Shown piece after piece: positions 1 through 10,068 of a stretch of DNA of 64,000 bases. The position numbers and the translations under genes were made by a program. The DNA comes from Mycoplasmopsis synoviae ATCC 25204. GTDB taxonomy: Bacteria; Bacillota_I; Bacilli_A; Mycoplasmatales; Metamycoplasmataceae. Each line of letters opens with the position of its first letter. The first letter of the stretch is position 1. The stretch covers positions 744,001-808,000 of the forward strand of contig NZ_CP011096.1 of NCBI RefSeq assembly GCF_000969765.1, given 5' to 3'. The notes beneath the pieces were generated by a model. The model was not told where the DNA came from, ran no database searches, and saw only the letters and a list, made by a program, of their open reading frames with translations.

Positions 1-518
1 CCTGGGATTTGCTCGCTAAATCCAATTAAATCTGAAAGTAAATCATTAAGAGCTGATCTTAATTCTTTAAGTTTTGGATCTAAACTTGGATACTTTAATT
101 TAGTAACAACTAGCTCGCGATTTGTTAAATCATCTTGTGTATAACTTCTAGCTGATAATTCTACTAAATCAAGATCTTTGATTAATTCTTTAACTTCGTT
201 TAATACGCTTGTAAATTTTGTAAGTTTTTCGCTTTTCGCTTGAGGGTCAAGCTGTGATAGTGATTTTTGAAGTTCTGTAAAAACAGTGTTTTCTGTTAGT
301 GATTTTGCAAAGGTTACATTAGTAAGCATGGTTTGAATATCTCCCACGCTTTGAGGACCATTTTCAATTGGTTGCTTTGGTTGAGGTTGTTGCGACTGTT
401 TGTTTTCATCTTCTTTAACAGGTTCGCTTTTTGCTGCAGCTCCACATGAAATTGCAATTGTAGGAATTAAGCTTAGACTTGCAATTAATGGAATTAGTTT
501 AATTTTTGTTTTTTTCAT
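1..518 (-). CDS. Lipoprotein, 3' end outside window
   Basis: This is a surface lipoprotein of unknown function, anchored by a lipidated cysteine. The start at 518 gives MKKTKIKLIPLIASLSLIPT followed by the lipobox AISC, a classic mycoplasma signal peptide of about 25 residues with a basic N-end. After the cysteine comes a hydrophilic linker rich in A, K, E, Q and P. A helical charged region follows, with the motif LTNVTFAKSLTENTVFTELQ. No enzyme motif is visible. The C-terminus lies beyond base 1, so total length is unknown. It is divergent from trigger factor. The lipoprotein nature is clear; any role is not. Confidence 0.85.
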   Translation of the reverse strand, partial: MKKTKIKLIPLIASLSLIPTIAISCGAAAKSEPVKEDENKQSQQPQPKQPIENGPQSVGDIQTMLTNVTFAKSLTENTVFTELQKSLSQLDPQAKSEKLTKFTSVLNEVKELIKDLDLVELSARSYTQDDLTNRELVVTKLKYPSLDPKLKELRSALNDLLSDLIGFSEQIP

Positions 519-661
519 AAATTACCTAATTTAATTTTATTTTATTTTACAAATTAAATAAATTTTCATTAACAAAGTTATAAAAAAATTAATGTAAAAT
601 ATAAATTAATAATTATTACCATAATTAATTTTTACATTAAGCTTGAATTAAGGAAAAAATA

Positions 662-2050
662 ATGTCAGATTTTAAATTTACAAATACAGAAACAGAACTT
701 GTAGTTTCTTTATTTGCTTCAAAAGAACAAGTTGATAAAGAATATCAAAAGCTTGAAACAGAAGCTCTTAAAAAAATTAAAGTCAATGGATATAGAGCTG
801 GTAAAGCTCCTAAAGAAGTGCTAAGAGCTAGATTAAATTCAAAAGATTTACTTGATAGAGTTTTACAAAATCTTTCAAAAGAAAATTTAAATGAAGTTTA
901 TAAACAATTAATGGAAAGAAAAGAACCAGTTACTTTTGCTTATACAATTGATTTAAAAGAAAAAGAAAACGGACTTACATTTGATTATAAATTTGCCAAA
1001 GTTCCAACCGTTAGTGATTTAGATGTTAAGTCAGCTAAAACAGAATTAAAATTAGAAAAAGTAACTGATAAAGACGTTTTAGAATCTATTGAAACTAGAT
1101 TAAATGAAGGTAGAAGTAGAGTTAAAGTTGAAGACGAAGCCAAAAAAGGTGATGAAGTTCTTTTTGACTTTAAAGGTTACATTGATGGCGAAGCTTTTGA
1201 AGGTGGAGAAGCTGAAGATTATTCACTAGTTTTAGGATCAGCGCAATTTATAGCTGGTTTTGAAGAACAACTTCTTGGAAAAAAAGCTGGATGAAAAGGT
1301 GAAATTAAAGCAACTTTTCCTTCAACATATTACGTTAAAAACTATAGAGATAAAGAAGCTACTTTTGAAATTAATTTAAAAGAAGTTAGAAGAGTTAACT
1401 CACTAAAATTAGATAGCAAAGAATTTAAAGATTCACCTTTAGGATCTGAAGAATACTTAGGACAATACAAAGTTTTTGTTAAAAAAGATTTAGTTGTTTC
1501 TAGATTTATTCAAAGCCAAAGAGATTTCCTTGATGAACTTGTTAAAGAATTATCTCAAAGCGTTAAATTCCATATTTCTGATTTACTTTTAAAAGAAAAA
1601 ATTGCTCAATTAGATAAACAATTTAACGACCAACTAAAACAATATAAAGTAAAAAGAAAAGAATATCTTAAAGTAATTAAAGCTACTGAAGAAGATATTC
1701 AAGTAGAACTTAAAACTTCAGCAGTTAACGAATATAAATTAAGCTACATTTACCAAGAATTATTAAAAGAATTCAAAAAAGAATTCACAGAAGAAGAAAA
1801 AAAACAATATCAAGAAGTATTTGATGCTCTTAAATTTACATCACCTTCAAATGACTTATTAGATCAATTAGCAGTTTTAGAAGGACTTCTTGAAAAAACT
1901 TCAAGAACTAAAGAACTTAAAGCTTGAAACGATTACAAAGTTTATCTTGTAGAAGAACTTAAAAAGCTTGACAAAGAAATTCAAAGCATGCAAGAAAAAC
2001 AAACTCAAGAACCAGCTGAGGAAAAAGTAGAGAATAAAGAAGAAAAATAA
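662..2050 (+). CDS. tig: Trigger factor, ribosome-associated chaperone / prolyl isomerase
   Basis: Trigger factor binds the ribosome exit tunnel and assists folding of nascent chains. The 462-residue product has the three expected parts. The N-terminal ribosome-binding domain has a GYRAGKAPKEVL stretch near residue 44, equivalent to the family GFRxGKxP signature. An FKBP-like PPIase domain follows at about 160-250 (GDEVLFDFKGYIDGEAFEGG, then FIAGFEEQLLGKKAGW). The C-terminal part is a long charged helical arm. TGA codons at 1291 and 1927 encode Trp. The start ATG follows an AAGGA-like site. It is transcribed alone, ending in two stem-loops, the second a convincing terminator. Confidence 0.93.
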
Positions 2051-2066
2051 AATTCATAAGGCGCTA

Positions 2067-2084
2067 CGCGGCAGAAATGCCGCG
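2067..2084. other. GC-rich perfect hairpin after tig
   Basis: CGCGGCA and TGCCGCG form a perfect 7-bp stem with a GAAA tetraloop, 16 bases after the tig stop. It is followed by ACTTTGCTTTT, only a weak U tract. The all-GC stem stands out in this AT-rich sequence. It may be a first-stage terminator or an mRNA 3'-end stabiliser. Confidence 0.6.
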
Positions 2085-2218
2085 ACTTTGCTTTTAAAAA
2101 ATATTTAACTATATTAAATTTATAACTTTTAACTTTTTAATATTTAAAAAATTCTAAAAATATTTTTGAATTTTATTTTTTCCTTAGTTTAATAAAATTA
2201 CATGTACATTTTATAAAC

Positions 2219-2260
2219 AAATCTCAAAGCCATTTTTTGGTTTTGGGATTTTTTCTTTTT
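2219..2260 (+). terminator. Rho-independent terminator for tig
   Basis: A 14-bp stem (2219-2232 with 2238-2251, counting two G-U pairs) with a five-T loop is followed by TTTTTTCTTTTT. This is the strongest terminator between tig and the convergent yneF. The stretch 2085-2218 is AT-rich and shows no gene. Confidence 0.8.
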
Positions 2261-2291
2261 ATAAATTAATAAAAAGTAATTAAAAAATAAA

Positions 2292-2317
2292 AAATGAACA
2301 CATTAACATGTCCATTA
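2292..2317 (-). terminator. Terminator for the pepA-like/yneF transcript
   Basis: Read on the minus strand, GGACATG and TGTGTTC pair (three G-U pairs) around a TTAA loop and are followed by ATTTTTTATTTTTT. It lies about 40 bases after the yneF stop. Confidence 0.65.
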
Positions 2318-2352
2318 TTTATATTTTATTTTCAATTAAAATTTGCGTTTTG

Positions 2353-2598
2353 TTATTTTGAATCTTTCGCAGCTTTCATTGAATTCATAACTTGTTTGAT
2401 TTGTTTCTGTGACGCTGGACGACCCATTTGTTCAAACATTACTTTAATCATTTTTTCTGAAATAGGTGGATTTTCTCTCATTTGTTTTTCAAATAACTTT
2501 TTAACATAAATAAATGTAACAATAGCTACTGCAAAACCAACTCCTATTACAACAAAAATCATCATCAGAACAAATGCATAAGTTTGCATTTCAACCAT
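2353..2598 (-). CDS. YneF/UPF0154 family small membrane protein
   Basis: This 81-residue protein has one N-terminal membrane helix (about residues 8-31, YAFVLMMIFVVIGVGFAVAI). A cytosolic tail follows with the UPF0154 signatures MRENPPISEKMIKVMFEQMG and PSQKQIKQVMNSM. The family is widespread in Firmicutes and mollicutes; its function is unknown. Its Shine-Dalgarno AGGAG overlaps the end of the upstream aminopeptidase gene, so the two are probably co-transcribed. Length matches the family. Confidence 0.88.
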   Translation of the reverse strand: MVEMQTYAFVLMMIFVVIGVGFAVAIVTFIYVKKLFEKQMRENPPISEKMIKVMFEQMGRPASQKQIKQVMNSMKAAKDSK

Positions 2599-2606
2599 AA
2601 ATTCTC

Positions 2607-3689
2607 CTAACTATATTTAATTTCTTTTTCGTATTTTTGTGTTGTTAATTCTTTTACAAAATTAACAAGTAATTTTTTTGTTTCAAGTAAATCTGAAACC
2701 GAACAAATTCCAATTGGGCTATGTAAATATCTCTGTGGAAGAGATAGCGTAGTTGTTGCTGCTCCTCCTTTTGCATATTGCATTGAAGAAGCGTCAGTTC
2801 CTCCGCCCATTGAAACAAATTTATAAGCTTTAACTTTATGTTTCTTGGCAACTTTTAGTAAAAAACTTATCAGTTTTGGATCGGCCATCATGCCATTATC
2901 AAAAACTCTAAGAGCTGCACCTTTGCCTAATGATGTTGTTCCTGGAATTGTATTAATTGTATCATGTGATGAAGTAGTATCAAGCGCGATTGCAATATCA
3001 GGATCTACTAGCGAGGTGCTAGTTATAGCTCCTCTGGTTCCTACTTCTTCTTGAACAGTTCAAACTAAATATAAATTAACATCTAGTTTTAAATCAGAAA
3101 CTTCTTTTGCAACTTGTTCTAAAACCGCAACTCCAGCTCTATTATCCATTGCTTTACCAGCCACTAAATCATCGTTGAAAAGCTCAACACTTTCACCGGT
3201 CATTGCAACTCTATCACCAACTTGAACGCCATGCTCTAAAGCTTCCTTATCGCTAGAGAAACCAAAGTCTGCGTAAAGCTCTTTGTTGGTTAGAGCTTTG
3301 GTAACTTTTTCTCTTTCCATGATGTGAATGCTAGTGTGACCAAATACACCATTATATTTTTTATTTTCACTAGTGATTAATACCGCTTTAGTTCCTACAA
3401 CTGTAGTTGGTCAAATTCCTCCAACAGGAGATAGTAGTAGCTGACCTTTAGAATCAATTGATCTAACTAGAAAACCAACCTCATCCATGTGAGCGGCAAT
3501 CATTACTTTTGGCGCTTTTGCGCTTTTGGCTTTTTTATAGGCAATTAAAGATCCGAAATTATCTCTTGAAAGACTAAAGTCTAATTTATTTAAAGTTTTT
3601 TTTAGTTCATCAACAACTGGTTCTTCATAACGAGACATTGCTGAAATTTCTAAAAATTCTTTTAATCTATTTTTAAATTCTTTTTTCAT
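2607..3689 (-). CDS. M42 family metallo-aminopeptidase (glutamyl aminopeptidase/cellulase M-like)
   Basis: This is a cytosolic di-metal aminopeptidase that trims peptides, useful for a parasite living on imported peptides. The 360-residue frame is continuous only if TGA is Trp. The M42 metal and catalytic motifs appear in order: AAHMDEVG (His67), AGKAMDNRAG (bridging Asp), TVQEEVGTRGA (general base Glu pair), ALDTTSSH (metal Asp) and QRYLHSPIG (last His). All ligands are present, so activity is expected. The start at 3689 gives the usual MKKEFKNRLKEFLEISA opening. It is followed closely by yneF. Substrate preference cannot be told from sequence. Confidence 0.92.
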
Positions 3690-3756
3690 ATTATATGTTG
3701 ATTTATATTATATAACAGTTAATATAAATAATGCATTTTACAATAATAAAATTTGG

Positions 3757-3762
3757 TAAAAT
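3757..3762 (+). promoter_or_regulatory. -10 element of the infC operon
   Basis: TTTGGTAAAAT resembles the TTGGTATAAT elements in front of two other genes here (23885 and 26547). It would start a leader of about 155 bases before infC. Confidence 0.45.
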
Positions 3763-3769
3763 AATAAAG

Positions 3770-3922
3770 CAATATTTAATTGCAGAAAGTAGAATCACTT
3801 CTCACCTGATGGCCAGTAGCCTTGGGTTTTGCTACAATTAAATATATCTTCTTATTTTCACTAAAGATATATTTTATGCAAGAAGTGGTAATAACCACTT
3901 TGTTTTTTATCTAGGAGATACT
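3770..3922 (+). promoter_or_regulatory. infC-rpmI-rplT leader with terminator/antiterminator (L20-leader type)
   Basis: A terminator-like hairpin sits 14 bases before infC: AAGTGGT (3883-3889) pairs with ACCACTT (3894-3900) around an AATA loop, followed by TGTTTTTT. Upstream CACTTCT (3796-3802) is complementary to AGAAGTG (3881-3887), the terminator's 5' arm, so the two folds exclude each other. Between them lie GTAGC/GCTAC (3816-3835) and an 11-bp stem (3840-3850 with 3864-3874). Firmicute infC operons are known to be repressed by ribosomal protein L20 through attenuation in such leaders. Assignment here rests on position and competing pairings, not on a covariance match. Confidence 0.65.
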
Positions 3923-4525
3923 ATTCAACACAATTCAAAAAAACCTCAACCAAAGCATATCTTAAATGCCAACATTCCATATAGAGAAGTTTTTGTTATT
4001 TCTGAAGAAGGTGAAAAATTAGGTTTATATCAAAAAGATAAAATTCTTCAAATTGCCAAAGAGCAAGGAAAAGATTTAGTTTTAATTGCAACCGATCCAA
4101 CACCTGTGGTTAGAATTTTAGATTATGGAAAATTTAAATACATTTCTAAAAAGAACCAAAAAGAGAAAAAAGAAAAACAATCTAATGTTCAAAATAAAGA
4201 AATTAGACTAACTCCTTTTATTGGTAAAGCTGACTTAGAAACCAAAAGTAAAAAAGCAAGAGAATACCTTCTTAAAGGTGATCGTATTAAAGTTTCTTTA
4301 AAGTTAAGAGGCCGTGAAATTGCACGTAAAGAATTAGGATTTGAGACCTTAGATAAGTTTTATCAAACTCTTGTAGATATTTGTGATTCATCGCTAGATG
4401 TTAAAAATCCTAGTGAGCGTTTTTTAAATATAAACCTGCTACCTAATAAACAAAAAATAGCAAAATATCTAAAAGACTTAAAAGAAAAAGACAAAGATAA
4501 AGATTTACAAAATAAGGACAAATAA
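3923..4525 (+). CDS. infC: Translation initiation factor IF-3, AUU start
   Basis: IF-3 binds the 30S subunit, prevents premature 50S joining and checks the start codon. The frame extends upstream of the first ATG/GTG to an ATT at 3923 preceded by TAGGAGA, giving a 200-residue protein starting [20 protein letters not shown]. No ATG precedes the conserved N-domain ([20 protein letters not shown]), so ATT is the only sensible start. infC of other bacteria also uses this rare codon, allowing IF-3 to limit its own synthesis. The N-domain, linker and C-domain ([18 protein letters not shown] onward) are present. It overlaps rpmI by one base. Confidence 0.9.
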
Positions 4526-4713
4526 TGCCAAAAATGAAAACTAAAAGCGCTTTAAAAAAGCGTGTTAAAGTTACAGCAACTGGAAAAATTAAACGTGAAC
4601 AAGCATTTAGATCTCATCTTGCGCAAAATAAAACTAAAAAACAAAAAAGACAATCTCGTAAAGCTTCATTTATGAAAAGAAGTGACTTCAAGAGATTTAA
4701 GTTTATGTTATAA
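4525..4713 (+). CDS. rpmI: 50S ribosomal protein L35
   Basis: This is a small basic 50S protein of 62 residues. The family signature [24 protein letters not shown] opens it, and [19 protein letters not shown] follows. The start overlaps the infC stop (TAATG), so translation is probably coupled. Middle gene of infC-rpmI-rplT. Confidence 0.95.
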
Positions 4714-4732
4714 GGGTAAGGAGATTTAAAAT

Positions 4733-5083
4733 ATGGCTAGAGTAAAAGGCGGAACCGTTACCAGAGCAAGAAGAAAAAAATGAATAAAACTTGCTAAAGG
4801 ATATTTCGGTCACAAATCAGTTGGTTACAAAGTTGCAAAACAAGCAGTTGTTAAATCTTGAACTTACGCTTTTAGAGACCGTAAGCAAGTAAAAAGAAAC
4901 TTTAGAAAATTATGAATCGCTCGTATTAATGCAGCGGTTAGACCACATGGATTAAGTTATTCACAATTTATTAATGGTCTTAAAAAAGCTGAAGTTTTAA
5001 TTAACAGAAAAATGCTTTCAGAACTTGCAATCAATCAACCACAAACTTTTGAAAAGTTAGTTAAACTTGTTCAAGGAAAATAA
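4733..5083 (+). CDS. rplT: 50S ribosomal protein L20
   Basis: L20 is an early 23S rRNA assembly protein and the known repressor of its own operon in Firmicutes. The 116-residue frame starts [20 protein letters not shown] and contains TGA-encoded Trp at family positions (KKWIKL, KSWTYAFRDR, RKLWIARINAA). [11 protein letters not shown] and NRKMLSELA are typical. A GGGTAAGGAG site precedes the ATG. Last gene of the operon, followed by a terminator. Confidence 0.95.
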
Positions 5084-5097
5084 TAATTTTAAAAATT

Positions 5098-5131
5098 AAA
5101 AACCACATCAATGCGATATGGTTTTTCTTTT
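5098..5131 (+). terminator. Terminator of infC-rpmI-rplT
   Basis: ACCACATC (5102-5109) pairs with GATATGGT (5115-5122) with one mismatch; flanking A and T runs lengthen the stem and give the U tract. It also ends at the tail of the convergent gene stopping at 5133. Confidence 0.75.
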
Positions 5132-5132
5132 T

Positions 5133-6173
5133 TTATTTTAGTTTATAGCTTCAATGTTTTCTAGATAAAAAGCTAAACGCACATGTTAATAGCAAACTAG
5201 AAGGCATGATAATTAGCATTGAATTAAAGGCTAAATAACTCATATGCACAAAATTTCAACTGCTAGGATTAATGTCAATTGAATTACGTTCTTTAAATCC
5301 TCTTATTACTTGGTAATTTGTTACCAAAAAATAATAAGTATAAGGAATTCAGCTGATAAAAAATCATGCTAAAACAATTAATAAAAATCAATAATATAAA
5401 TTTTTACTAAATTTAAATATTTGACTTTTTTCATCTTTAGTTATTTTTAAATTATTTAAATTAACATTAAAATAAACAAAAACAAATAATGCAAATCCAA
5501 CTAATAAAATTAATAAAAATACAGGATTAACAATTTGCGCTAAGGTTGCTGTTTCTTTATAGTAAATATGCTTTAACAGCATTGCAATTTGAATTCATAA
5601 ACTTGTAACAACACCAAGATAAATAACTGCAAAGTTTTTAAGTTTAGCTTTAGATTTTTCAACTGCGTTGTATTTTGGTTTTGTGTAATAAATTAATTTA
5701 AATACATAATCGCTAAGCAGTGTTAAAAATAAAACTGAAGCTATTACTATAAATGAATTAAATACTAAAATTCCATCTCAAAAAATAGCTCAAAAGTTAT
5801 ATAAAGTTCTATGAAAACTATTTGAATAAGGAAATGTATCTGGATCTGATCAAATTAAATTTAGTCTTGAAAAAATTAAAAATACAAATACAAAAAATAC
5901 TAAAAATAAAAGCGTTGATTTCTTTTGTTTTGAATTTCAAAATTTATCAAATTTTAACTCCTTATTTTTTTTATTTCTATAAAAAACAAATAAAAATAAA
6001 TGCGCTAAAATCAAACCAAAAAAGTAAGTACAAATTGTTGTAAAGTGTTCAATTCCAACACCATTTCAAATTCAATCTGCTAAATATAAAAAGTGAACAG
6101 AAACAAGCATTAAGCATTTTAGAAAAAAGTAATTTGTATTTAAATCTTTAAAACTAAATTTTATTTTTTTCAT
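5133..6173 (-). CDS. Polytopic membrane protein of unknown function
   Basis: I do not recognise the family. The 346-residue product is very hydrophobic and aromatic, with about seven predicted membrane helices. These lie near residues 15-40, 45-65, 88-108, 135-165, 195-215, 225-245 and 265-285, with a last pair near the C-end. Charged loops are short, for example FYRNKKNKELKFDKFWNSKQKK and YTKPKYNAVEKSKAKLKN. There is no transporter signature that I can identify. Its start codon shares one base with the metK stop (TAATG), so it is translated from the metK mRNA. Co-expression with SAM synthesis is the only functional hint. Many TGA (Trp) codons. Confidence 0.75.
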
Positions 6174-7321
6174 TAAATATTAAATCCTTTTGAAATTACA
6201 AATTCTCTAATTGCTTCTACTTTATCAAGTGACTCTCAAGTAAATTGAAAATCTTCTCTACCAAAGTGTCCATACACTGATGATTTTTGATAAATTGGTT
6301 TGTTTAAATTTAAACTTTTAATAATTCCTTTTGGAGTTAATTCAAAGTTATTTAGTATTGCGTCAAGCACTACATCTTCTGGAACTTTATTTTCCCCAAA
6401 TGTATTAACCATTACCGATACTGGCTTAGCTACTCCAATTGAATAAGCAATTTGAACTTCAATTTTATCTGCGATATTAGCTGCAACTAAATTTTTGGCA
6501 ATTCAACGAGCCATGTATGCTCCTGAACGATCAAGTTTGGTTGCATCTTTTCCAGAGAAAGCTCCTCCACCATGACGAGCTGATCCTCCGTAGGTATCTA
6601 CTATTATTTTTCTACCTGTTAAACCTGTATCTGAAAATGGTCCACCGATTACAAATTTACCAGTTGGATTAATTAAAATTCTTTCAGGAAGTTCTAAATT
6701 AAATTCATCTAAAACTGGCTTTAGAATTTGAGTTTTAATGTAGTTTTTGAATTTTGTTTCGTTATATTTTTCATTGTGATGACAGCTAAATATAATACTG
6801 TCAACTTTAACGTTTTGTGGATCACTATAATCAAGAGTTACTTGAGTTTTCATATCCTCTTTAGCGTCTTTGAATTCTTGATTTTTAATTAGCATTCCAG
6901 CGCGGCTTACGATCTTATTACATAAAGTAATTCCCAGTGGCATATACTGGCTGGTTTCATTAGTTGCGTAACCAAACATAAATCCTTGGTCACCAGCTCC
7001 TAGATCATCGCTATCTTGAAGATTAACTCCCATAGCGATATTTTCTGATTGCGATTTTATATCTGTTATAAATGAAGTGTTATTTGAATAATAACCAATG
7101 TTACGTAAAACGTTTTTAGCAATTTCAATCACGTCCACAGTTACTTTAGATTTAACTTCTCCGGCGATGAAGACATTATTTCCACTTACCATGGTTTCAA
7201 CTGCTACTTTAGAATGAGGATCTCATGTTAAATATGCATCTAAAATTGCATCTGAAATTTGATCACAAATTTTATCAGGATGTCCTCTACCAACTGATTC
7301 ACTAGTGAAGAGTTTTTTCAT
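6173..7321 (-). CDS. metK: S-adenosylmethionine synthetase
   Basis: MetK makes S-adenosylmethionine from ATP and methionine, feeding tRNA, rRNA and DNA methylation. The 382-residue product opens [20 protein letters not shown] with the ATP-binding His of GHPDK. It carries [10 protein letters not shown] and ends its catalytic core with [21 protein letters not shown], all diagnostic. The start at 7321 follows AAGGACAATTT. A long AC-rich leader with six octamer repeats precedes it. Downstream it is coupled to the unknown membrane protein. Confidence 0.95.
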
Positions 7322-7351
7322 AAATTGTCCTTAAAGATTTTTTAAATTTTG

Positions 7352-7418
7352 TTGTGGTTTTGTGGTTTGTTTGTGGTTTTTCATTTGTGGTTTATTGCGT
7401 TGTGGTTATGTTGTGGTT
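7352..7418 (-). repeat. Six AACCACAA direct repeats in the metK 5' leader
   Basis: Read on the minus strand, AACCACAA occurs six times, at plus positions 7352-7359, 7360-7367, 7371-7378, 7385-7392, 7400-7407 and 7411-7418. Spacing is irregular (8-15 bases). The array lies between the predicted -10 (7424-7429) and the metK start, so it should be transcribed. It has almost no self-complementarity, and I see no SAM-I-type riboswitch fold. Confidence 0.9.
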
Positions 7419-7423
7419 TAATT

Positions 7424-7429
7424 ATTATA
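7424..7429 (-). promoter_or_regulatory. -10 element for metK
   Basis: TATAAT on the minus strand, directly upstream of the repeat array. Expected transcription start is about 7416, at the first AACCACAA copy. Confidence 0.5.
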
Positions 7430-7431
7430 TA

Positions 7432-8921
<1,490 letters not shown>

Positions 8922-8922
8922 T

Positions 8923-10068
8923 TTAATGCAGATATATTTCTTTTGGATGTTTTGGACTTTTATTTATTTTAACACTTTCAATTTTTCCTTTTGATACTGT
9001 TATGACTTTATTTGCAATTTCAATAGCTTTAGGATCGTGGGTAACCATTACAATGGTAGTTTTTAGCTTTTGGTTGATATCAACTAAATAAGATAAAACT
9101 ATTTGCGAAGTTTTTTCGTCAAGAGCTCCGGTAGGCTCATCGGCAAAGATAATTTCAGCGTTTTTAGCTAGCGCTCTTAAAATTGAAACTCTTTGCTGCT
9201 GACCTCCTGACATTTGTGATGGATATTTATCTTTTATATCTAAAAGATCAAATTCTTTAAATAACTCATCAATGTCTAATTTTTTTGATTTATCTTTTTG
9301 AAGATAAGCTCCTGTTAAAACATTATCATAACCATTTAAATTATTTAAAAGGTTATAGTTTTGGAAGATAAAGCTAACGTGCTTTCTTCTAAAGTATGTT
9401 AGCTGCGAATCGCTATAGTATGGAAGGTTAGTATCGCATACTATTATATGACCATTATTAGGACGATCAAGTCCTGAAATTAAGTTAAGCAATGTTGATT
9501 TTCCGCCACCTGATTTACCGTAAATTAAGACGAATTCACCTTTATTAATAGTAACTGAAATATCTTTTAAAACCCGAGTTACAACATTTCCTAAAAGATA
9601 GTATTTAGAAACATTTCTAACTTCTATAATTGCATCTTTAGAATTTGTTAAAGCTTTTTGCTCGTCTTTAGCTCTTTTTTTGCTACTGGCTTTTTTTAGA
9701 ATTTTGGCAATTTTAGCATCGACTAAAACTTTATTTTTTCCGCCGTCTTTGTCAAGAAGCTCAAAGATATTTTTCTTAGTTACTTTTACGCCAAGCTCTT
9801 TTTTATTTAAAACCTCAACGTTTTGCTCTTCTAAATCATCGTTAAATTTTCTTTGGTTTTTTTCTTTTAATGATATACGAGGAGCTCTTTTAGGTTTTGG
9901 TTCTTTTTTTGGTTTAGATTTTAAGACAATCTTTTTTTCTTTTTCAAGCTTTTGGGTTTTATCTTTTTCTTTGGTTTTAGCTTGATCTTGTTCCTTATTT
10001 TTTTCTTTGTCTTTATCTTTAATTTCGGGATCTGGTTTTTTATTATTTTTTTTGAAGTTAAAAATCAT
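8923..10068 (-). CDS. MacB/LolD-type ABC transporter ATPase with charged N-terminal extension
   Basis: This is the ATP-binding subunit partnering the giant FtsX-type permease encoded just upstream. After about 145 residues of Lys/Glu-rich, low-complexity sequence comes a complete ABC domain. It has Walker A GKSGGGKST (about 184-192), Q-loop FIFQNYNLL, signature MSGGQQQR, Walker B with D-loop IIFADEPTGALD, and switch His in VTHDP. MacB/LolD ATPases are normally about 230 residues, so the extension is unusual; it may be disordered. The start shares one base with the permease stop (TAATG). Substrate unknown. Family members power mechanotransmission, lipoprotein handling or peptide export. Confidence 0.88.
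   Translation of the reverse strand: MIFNFKKNNKKPDPEIKDKDKEKNKEQDQAKTKEKDKTQKLEKEKKIVLKSKPKKEPKPKRAPRISLKEKNQRKFNDDLEEQNVEVLNKKELGVKVTKKNIFELLDKDGGKNKVLVDAKIAKILKKASSKKRAKDEQKALTNSKDAIIEVRNVSKYYLLGNVVTRVLKDISVTINKGEFVLIYGKSGGGKSTLLNLISGLDRPNNGHIIVCDTNLPYYSDSQLTYFRRKHVSFIFQNYNLLNNLNGYDNVLTGAYLQKDKSKKLDIDELFKEFDLLDIKDKYPSQMSGGQQQRVSILRALAKNAEIIFADEPTGALDEKTSQIVLSYLVDINQKLKTTIVMVTHDPKAIEIANKVITVSKGKIESVKINKSPKHPKEIYLH

Noticed and set aside
2294-2509. Plus-strand ORF opposite yneF
   Set aside because: It is antisense to yneF, starts within its terminator, and shows no family resemblance.
2607-3689. Three separate short ORFs that could be read as a broken aminopeptidase pseudogene
   Set aside because: They share one frame and are interrupted only by TGA, which is Trp here. 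All M42 metal ligands are intact.
3876-3914. 12-codon micro-ORF in the infC leader (ATG at 3876)
   Set aside because: It spans the terminator hairpin but has no Shine-Dalgarno and no telling codon run; it may be chance, so it is not listed as a gene.
5822-6043. Plus-strand 73-codon frame in the 5133-6173 gene
   Set aside because: Lys/Ile-rich antisense shadow of a hydrophobic membrane protein gene.
7352-7418. Short repeated units resembling a CRISPR array
   Set aside because: Units are only eight bases, spacing is 0-7 bases between copies, there are no spacers, and no cas genes occur in the window.
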